A program made the translations under genes and the position numbers. Shown in pieces: positions 59,248 to 64,000 of a DNA stretch of 64,000 nt. The DNA is taken from the NCBI RefSeq assembly GCF_001735715.1, contig NZ_CP017259.1, positions 1,857,501 to 1,921,500 on the forward strand, written 5' to 3'. Origin of the DNA: Formosa sp. Hel3_A1_48. GTDB lineage: Bacteria; Bacteroidota; Bacteroidia; Flavobacteriales; Flavobacteriaceae. Numbering within the stretch: the first letter of the stretch is position 1; every line of letters starts with the position of its first letter. The notes under the pieces are model-generated. The model worked only from the letters and a program-made list of their open reading frames with translations. It did no database searches and was not told the DNA's origin.

Positions 59248-60441
59248 ATGCCTGGATTTGAATTATTTGGCGATGCCGAGCGCAAAGAAGTTCAGGATGT
59301 ATTAGCTTCTGGTGTCTTGATGCGTTATGGGTTTGAAGGTATGCGTAATGGTCATTGGAAAGCTAATGATTTAGAATTGGCTATCCAGAATCGATTCCGT
59401 GTAAAGCATGCTCAATTGGTAAGCAATGGCACTGCTGCAGTTAGCATGACTCTTGCTGTTGCCGGCGTTGGTGCTGGTGACGAAGTGATCATGCCTAGTT
59501 TTACTTTTGTGGCCAGCTTTGAAGCCATCATGATGATGGGTGCAACTCCAGTTGTTGTTGATATTGACGATACTTTAACACTTGATATTGAAGGGGTAAA
59601 AGCTGCAATCACTTCAAAAACTAAAGCCATTATGCCAGTACATATGTGTGGAAGTATGGCAAATTTAGATGCTTTAAAATCCATTTGTGACCAACACAAT
59701 CTTATATTGATTGAAGACGCTTGTCAAGCCATTGGAGGTTCTTACAAAGGGAAAGCACTCGGTACTTTTGGCGACTTAGGCTGTTTTTCTTTTGATTTTG
59801 TCAAAACCGTGACTTGTGGCGAAGGTGGAGGAATCATCACAAACAATGCTACATATGCCAAACGCCTAGACCATTTTAGTGATCATGGACACGACCATAT
59901 TGGTAAAGATCGTGGAGCAGAAGATCATCCATTCTTAGGATATAATTTTCGAATTTCAGAGCTAAATGCAGCTGTCGGACTGGCACAGTTCAAAAGAATT
60001 GATGAATTCTTGGCGCTACAAAAAAGGAATTACACCATTCTTAGAACAGCTTTGAGTGGTATTGATGGCGTTCAGTTTAGAACTGTACCAAACGGTGGGG
60101 TAGAAAGTTATGCCTTCTTGAGTTTTTTCTTAGACGATTTAAGTACTGCAAGAGCAGTAAGTAAATCCTTTAAAGCGAATGGAATTGATGTTTGTTTTCA
60201 CTATTATGACAATAATTGGCATTACATCCGTAAATGGGATCACCTTAAAACGCAAAATTCACTTTATCCATTATCTAAAGAACTCCGTGAAGGTCTGAGT
60301 TATTTAAAAACAAAAGATTTTTCTAAATCTGATCATTATATAGGCCGAAATATATCCTGCTTAATTAAAATATCATGGACGGAAGAAGAAGTACTCAAAA
60401 GAGCCGAGACAATGGCCCAATGCATAAAAAGCTGTAATTAG
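59248..60441 (+). CDS. DegT/DnrJ/EryC1/StrS family aminotransferase
   Basis: A 397-residue PLP enzyme that aminates keto-sugars or related compounds. VSNGTAAVSMTLAVAGVGAG, DEVIMPSFTFVASFEAIMMM and EDACQAIGGSYKGKALGTFG are the family motifs; SFDFVKTVTCGEGGGIITN holds the PLP lysine. The full length argues for a catalytic form. No other nucleotide-sugar gene is adjacent, so its substrate is open; the unusual partner is a nitroreductase. Its end overlaps the convergent ribB by 4 bp. Confidence 0.92.
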   Translation: MPGFELFGDAERKEVQDVLASGVLMRYGFEGMRNGHWKANDLELAIQNRFRVKHAQLVSNGTAAVSMTLAVAGVGAGDEVIMPSFTFVASFEAIMMMGATPVVVDIDDTLTLDIEGVKAAITSKTKAIMPVHMCGSMANLDALKSICDQHNLILIEDACQAIGGSYKGKALGTFGDLGCFSFDFVKTVTCGEGGGIITNNATYAKRLDHFSDHGHDHIGKDRGAEDHPFLGYNFRISELNAAVGLAQFKRIDEFLALQKRNYTILRTALSGIDGVQFRTVPNGGVESYAFLSFFLDDLSTARAVSKSFKANGIDVCFHYYDNNWHYIRKWDHLKTQNSLYPLSKELREGLSYLKTKDFSKSDHYIGRNISCLIKISWTEEEVLKRAETMAQCIKSCN

Positions 60442-61589
60442 TAATTGATGTAATCAATTATTTCAAGTCCGTAACCAATCATTCCAACGCGTTTTTTCTG
60501 TTTGCTATTGGAAATTAAATTAAGTTTTTGAATGTTAAGATCATGTAGGATTTGTGCACCAATCCCAAAATCTTTTTCATCCATATTTATGCTTGGTGCT
60601 TTTACTACTTTACCATCTTGTTGAATATCTTTCAATACGTTGAGACGTTTGAGCGTTTTCTCTGGACTTGAGTTTTGATTTATAAATACTATCGCACCTT
60701 TCCCTTTTTTATTAATCACGCGAAACATCTCATCCAATTTCTTATCGGCATCGTTGGTTAGTGTTCCTAGAACATCATTGTTGACAAGAGTTGAGTTTAT
60801 TCGCGTAGGAATGGTTTCGCCTGTATTCCAATCGCCTTTAGTAAGTGCAATGTGAATAGCGTCATTGGTAGTTTGCTGATAGGCTCTTAATCTGTAACTT
60901 CCAAATCGTGTTTCTATCTGAAAATCGTTCTTTTTTGAGATTAGAGAATCATTCTGCATGCGGTAGGCTACAAGATCTTCAATTGAAATAATTTTTAAAT
61001 CAAATTTTTTGGCGACTTCTTTTAGTTCGGGCAAACGTGCCATAGTTCCATCCTCATTCAAAATTTCCACTAGTATTCCTGCGGGTTCAAAGCCAGCCAA
61101 GCGCGCCAAATCTACAGCAGCTTCTGTGTGTCCTGTTCTTCTTAAAACACCCCCGTTTTTGGCTTTTAAAGGAAATATATGTCCAGGACGTCCAAGGTCT
61201 TGTGGTTTCGTATTGGGGTCGACCAAAGACTTTATCGTTTTTGCACGATCAGAAACTGAAATTCCAGTAGTACAACCGTGGCCAATTAAATCGACCGAAA
61301 CAGTAAACTGCGTATGGTGTAAAACGGTGTTGTTTTGAACCATCATATTCAAATCTAATTCATCGCAGCGTGTTTCTGTGAGTGGAGCACAAATAAGCCC
61401 ACGTCCATGAGTAGCCATGAAATTTATCATTTCTGGCGTAACTGCAGCAGCAGCAGCTATAAAATCTCCTTCGTTTTCACGATTTTCATCATCGACTACG
61501 ACCACTACTTTTCCCGCTTTAATGTCTTTAATAGCGTCTTCTATAGTGTTTAATTTTTGTGACGAAGTTGATTTCTGAATTGATGTCAT
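60438..61589 (-). CDS. ribB: 3,4-dihydroxy-2-butanone-4-phosphate synthase with degenerate GTP cyclohydrolase II-like domain
   Basis: A 383-residue protein. The N-terminal RibB domain is intact: VVVVVDDENRENEGDFIAAA (metal acidic residues), ATHGRGLICAPLT, and VLRRTGHTEAAVDLARLAGF. It makes the four-carbon unit of riboflavin and of the lumazine used as antenna by FeS photolyases. The C-terminal 180 residues have the RibA fold outline (ETRFGSYRLRAYQQT, KDFGIGAQILHDLNIQKLNL) but lack the three zinc cysteines of the CxTGDxxxSxRCDC motif, so GTP cyclohydrolase II activity is unlikely. I start at 61589, where the conserved part begins. Confidence 0.9.
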   Translation of the reverse strand: MTSIQKSTSSQKLNTIEDAIKDIKAGKVVVVVDDENRENEGDFIAAAAAVTPEMINFMATHGRGLICAPLTETRCDELDLNMMVQNNTVLHHTQFTVSVDLIGHGCTTGISVSDRAKTIKSLVDPNTKPQDLGRPGHIFPLKAKNGGVLRRTGHTEAAVDLARLAGFEPAGILVEILNEDGTMARLPELKEVAKKFDLKIISIEDLVAYRMQNDSLISKKNDFQIETRFGSYRLRAYQQTTNDAIHIALTKGDWNTGETIPTRINSTLVNNDVLGTLTNDADKKLDEMFRVINKKGKGAIVFINQNSSPEKTLKRLNVLKDIQQDGKVVKAPSINMDEKDFGIGAQILHDLNIQKLNLISNSKQKKRVGMIGYGLEIIDYINY

Positions 61590-61628
61590 GAATTGTTTTT
61601 TGCAAAGATAGGAGAACAGCACTAAAAC

Positions 61629-63611
61629 TTATGAAATTTTAGTTAAATCTTCATTCATTTTTCTATTAAAATAAAGGCGATACAAAAAGAATAGGGGGAG
61701 TGCTAAAATAATAAAAACTACATTGTGTGTCATAAATTTCTTTTTTAGTAGCTTGTAAAACTCAGATTGATTCTTCAAAACTTTTGGCAATAATACCAGA
61801 AAGAAAATGAGCGCAATTAGTGCTAAAGAAATGAGAATTCCACCAAGAATTTGAATACCATTATTTCTAAGTATTAAACCGCTCATACCAAATATCAGCA
61901 AGCTTAAGTGAGAGTAGCTCGCTAATGTTGCATTTTCATGATAATCTTCCAAATGGCGTATTCCCGCTTCATAAGATTCGTTACTTAAGTTCCCCGAAAG
62001 CTTAAGTTCTAGTTCTGTAATCCCTCTATTGCGTAAAATCTTTAGCGCATTATTTTTATCCGCTAATTTTAATCCGTAGTGCCTAAAGTTTTTAATCAAG
62101 TCGATTAGCTTTTCGTTTTCAAAACGATCGATCTCATTTGTATCTATAGAATGTTTTTCTAAATTTTGTTCATTCACTAATTTTGATCTTACTAGCTTTA
62201 GTTTCATTGGAATAAGAAGGGCATCTATGTCCATGAGCGCTCTATCTTTTGTAGCTCTGCTGGTAAGGTAGATACTAAAGGGAAGCATGATGATACCGGC
62301 AAGCCAAGTTGCAAAAACGGGGTCTAAACTTCCATCTTCAGAACTGTTTTTAGCGAAGATACTTATGAAGTGATAAGTCAAAAAGATCAAAATTGCAATA
62401 ACCAAAGGAAGTCCTATACCGCCCTTTCGTATTAAGGCACCTAATGGGGCTCCTACAAAAAATAAAATAACACACATTAAGCCTAAGGCAAATTTATCAT
62501 GAAGTGCAACAATGTGTTTATTGATATTCATGTTAGAAATAAAAAATGACTTGTTCTTTACTTTAATATTATCTTGTACAGAATTCACAGAAGTGATCGC
62601 GATTTCGTACAACTGAATTAGCTTTTTCTTTGTAAATAAATCAAAAATATTCTCAGGGCTTTCAACAATTGAATCGCTTTTTACAGCATTATAATTAAGG
62701 TTCAAATTATTTTGATAAGATCTTGAGTTCATTGTTTTTGAAAACACATCTATTGATTTCTGCCTGCTTTTATAAAGGGAATCAATAGTTGCGTTAAGTT
62801 CATCTACGCCGAGCATATTAAAACGTGCAGAGGCGTCCTTTTGTTCAAAATCTACATCATTGAATTTTGAAATATCTATATTTATGACGTAACGGTCAAA
62901 AGTACTTTTTATTTGTGGCCTATTTTTTGTTCTTTTTTGATAGTCAGCTGGTTGTATTTCATCATAGTAATTTCCATCATAAAGAATTAACTGAATGAGG
63001 TCTGATGATTCGTCACTGTAAAATTCTCCAGTCTTTGACTTTATTACAGTATAGTTTGCAGAAGAATTTCCTTTTTTTTGATGGATGATAACATCTTCTA
63101 AAAATTCACCATTCGCGCCACTTTTTTTAGCGACTTTAATATTGATGTCCTGCAGTTGATTGAATTGTCCTTCTGCCACAATCATTGCGGGTTGAACTCG
63201 GGCAATATTTCGTCTTAGATTAAAAAAATTAAACTCTGCCAAGGGAATTACATTGTTGGCAAAGAAAAAGCTGACTACAGCCAAAAAGACTATAAATATA
63301 CTCAAGCTTTTCATAGCTCGTTGAAGCGAAATCCCAGTTGACTTCATTGCAGCAAATTCATAGTTTTCTGAAAAATTCCCAAACACCATGATCGATACCA
63401 ATAGTATGGTTAGTGGTAATACCAAAACTACTATTCGTGGAGAGACAAAAATAAGAAACTTAAGAATCACATCAAATTGTAAATCTTTTCCCGCTAGTTC
63501 TGCAATATATACCCAGACGGATTGCAGTAAAAAAATAAGCATTAAAATAGTAAAGACACTAAAGAATGACTTTAAATAGGTGGAAAGTATGTAGCGGTCT
63601 AATATTTTCAA
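61629..63611 (-). CDS. LptF/LptG family permease
   Basis: A 660-residue inner-membrane protein. The N-terminal helices (MKILDRYILSTYLKSFFSVF, then VSPRIVVLVLPLTILLVSIM) and C-terminal set (FALGLMCVILFFVGAPLGAL with IRKGGIGLPLVIAI) flank a periplasmic beta domain of about 270 residues. LptF and LptG, with LptB2, pull lipopolysaccharide from the inner membrane. It is longer than E. coli homologues (about 360) owing to a large periplasmic insert and a C-terminal extension with three more hydrophobic segments, as in other Bacteroidota. It follows the lolA-like gene by 7 bp. Confidence 0.92.
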   Translation of the reverse strand: MKILDRYILSTYLKSFFSVFTILMLIFLLQSVWVYIAELAGKDLQFDVILKFLIFVSPRIVVLVLPLTILLVSIMVFGNFSENYEFAAMKSTGISLQRAMKSLSIFIVFLAVVSFFFANNVIPLAEFNFFNLRRNIARVQPAMIVAEGQFNQLQDINIKVAKKSGANGEFLEDVIIHQKKGNSSANYTVIKSKTGEFYSDESSDLIQLILYDGNYYDEIQPADYQKRTKNRPQIKSTFDRYVINIDISKFNDVDFEQKDASARFNMLGVDELNATIDSLYKSRQKSIDVFSKTMNSRSYQNNLNLNYNAVKSDSIVESPENIFDLFTKKKLIQLYEIAITSVNSVQDNIKVKNKSFFISNMNINKHIVALHDKFALGLMCVILFFVGAPLGALIRKGGIGLPLVIAILIFLTYHFISIFAKNSSEDGSLDPVFATWLAGIIMLPFSIYLTSRATKDRALMDIDALLIPMKLKLVRSKLVNEQNLEKHSIDTNEIDRFENEKLIDLIKNFRHYGLKLADKNNALKILRNRGITELELKLSGNLSNESYEAGIRHLEDYHENATLASYSHLSLLIFGMSGLILRNNGIQILGGILISLALIALIFFLVLLPKVLKNQSEFYKLLKKKFMTHNVVFIILALPLFFLYRLYFNRKMNEDLTKIS

Positions 63612-63618
63612 TTTTACC

Positions 63619-64000
63619 CTAATCTAAATTATTGATGTAATAATCACTGTAGCGCGCAGCATCAAAGTTAAAAAAAGATTGGGATAGGGGAGCATTTGTT
63701 TTGAAATCCAACACAGTAAGTGTTGTTTTTGTGTCATTAGAACCGATTTCAATTAAATTATAGATATGCTTAGTCAAAGTGTCAATTCCTAGCAGAGCAT
63801 ATTTAATTTCAGAATTTGAGTCAATTGGAATTAGTTTTATGTACTGGATTTTTCGTCCAAATTTTTCCTGAATAATATCCATTGAATAATTGTATCCTGA
63901 CTCATAAAATGAAAGTAATTTACTCGGTGCTATGGTATTATCTTCATCTGGGTTTTCAGTAGAAATAGTTACTTCCTCATCTTCCGGACTTATTGTGTAT
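63619..64000 (-). CDS. Outer-membrane lipoprotein carrier LolA-like protein (5' end cut by window)
   Basis: The frame runs off the right edge, so only the C-terminal 126 residues or so are present, and the true start lies beyond 64000. TISPEDEEVTIST, SKLLSFYESGYNYSMD and IQYIKLIPIDSNSEIKYALL show the alternating strands of the LolA half-barrel. The tail is KTNAPLSQSFFNFDAARYSD. LolA carries lipoproteins across the periplasm. An ATG at 63882 is internal; the frame continues upstream of it with family-like sequence. It directly precedes the LptF/G gene, and both concern the outer membrane. Confidence 0.8.
   Translation of the reverse strand, partial: YTISPEDEEVTISTENPDEDNTIAPSKLLSFYESGYNYSMDIIQEKFGRKIQYIKLIPIDSNSEIKYALLGIDTLTKHIYNLIEIGSNDTKTTLTVLDFKTNAPLSQSFFNFDAARYSDYYINNLD

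Noticed and set aside
1-64000. CRISPR arrays, insertion sequences, transposases, toxin-antitoxin or anti-phage systems
   Set aside because: No regularly spaced repeats, transposase motifs or defence domains were found by eye. Gene content is core throughout.

Overview
The window is an AT-rich, densely packed stretch of a chromosome from a marine member of the Flavobacteriia (Bacteroidota). The evidence is the set of Bacteroidota-specific families (DUF4290, DUF6048, DUF6452, Lacal_2735, CAL67264 and CCC-motif membrane proteins, a SusC-style TonB receptor), the recurring Bacteroidota -7 box TAnnTTTG just upstream of many genes, and a flavobacterial proteorhodopsin with its divergent blh gene. 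There is no phage, insertion sequence or CRISPR array. Most of the window is core genome.

Layout. 1-8252: the end of an unidentified gene, tRNA-Met, and housekeeping genes (class IV aminotransferase, yqgE, fmt, recQ, NadR-like ATPase, DUF493, DUF4290, murA). 8261-19155: sixteen minus-strand genes in two near-gapless transcription units forming one photoprotection/oxidative-stress locus. The upstream unit (A) holds a TetR-like regulator, ABC1 kinase, flavin reductase, DUF2256, cryptochrome DASH and an iron-sulfur (6-4) photolyase. The downstream unit (B) holds an unknown protein, TIGR03643, folE, a small protein, an SDR without catalytic tyrosine, glutathione peroxidase, Lacal_2735, TspO, SRPBCC and a CPD photolyase. 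19285-25854: yifB/comM, aldehyde dehydrogenase, rluA, panB, dnaK. 25924-27639: blh and proteorhodopsin, facing apart. 27772-38044: menaquinone genes (thioesterase, isochorismate synthase, menD, menB, menA, menC, menE) with DUF2853, purU, cvfB and a CPBP protease between them. 38024-54148: acyl-CoA carboxylase, ettA, rlmD, ornithine aminotransferase, a cysteine desulfurase, a TonB receptor, an M23 peptidase and several small membrane or lipoproteins. 54293-64000: a coiled-coil gene with zapA, a 6S-like RNA, rny, xerD, tRNA-Ser, a CsbD-like protein, nitroreductase, DegT aminotransferase, ribB, an LptF/LptG permease and a truncated lolA-like gene.

How it fits together. The organism appears to harvest light (proteorhodopsin plus retinal synthesis), repair light damage (three photolyase/cryptochrome classes) and make chromophore precursors (folE for pterins, ribB for flavins and lumazine). 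The most notable new signal is in the two promoters of the photoprotection locus. Units A and B are each preceded by nearly the same 22-bp motif (one mismatch), in both cases exactly 26 bp upstream of a TAnnTTTG box. This suggests one activator or repressor controls both units; the TetR-like first gene of unit A is the local candidate.

Gene starts were adjusted where promoter boxes, neighbour overlap or signal peptides favoured a shorter protein. Two small genes (DUF2256 and Lacal_2735) lie in gaps that look empty at first sight.
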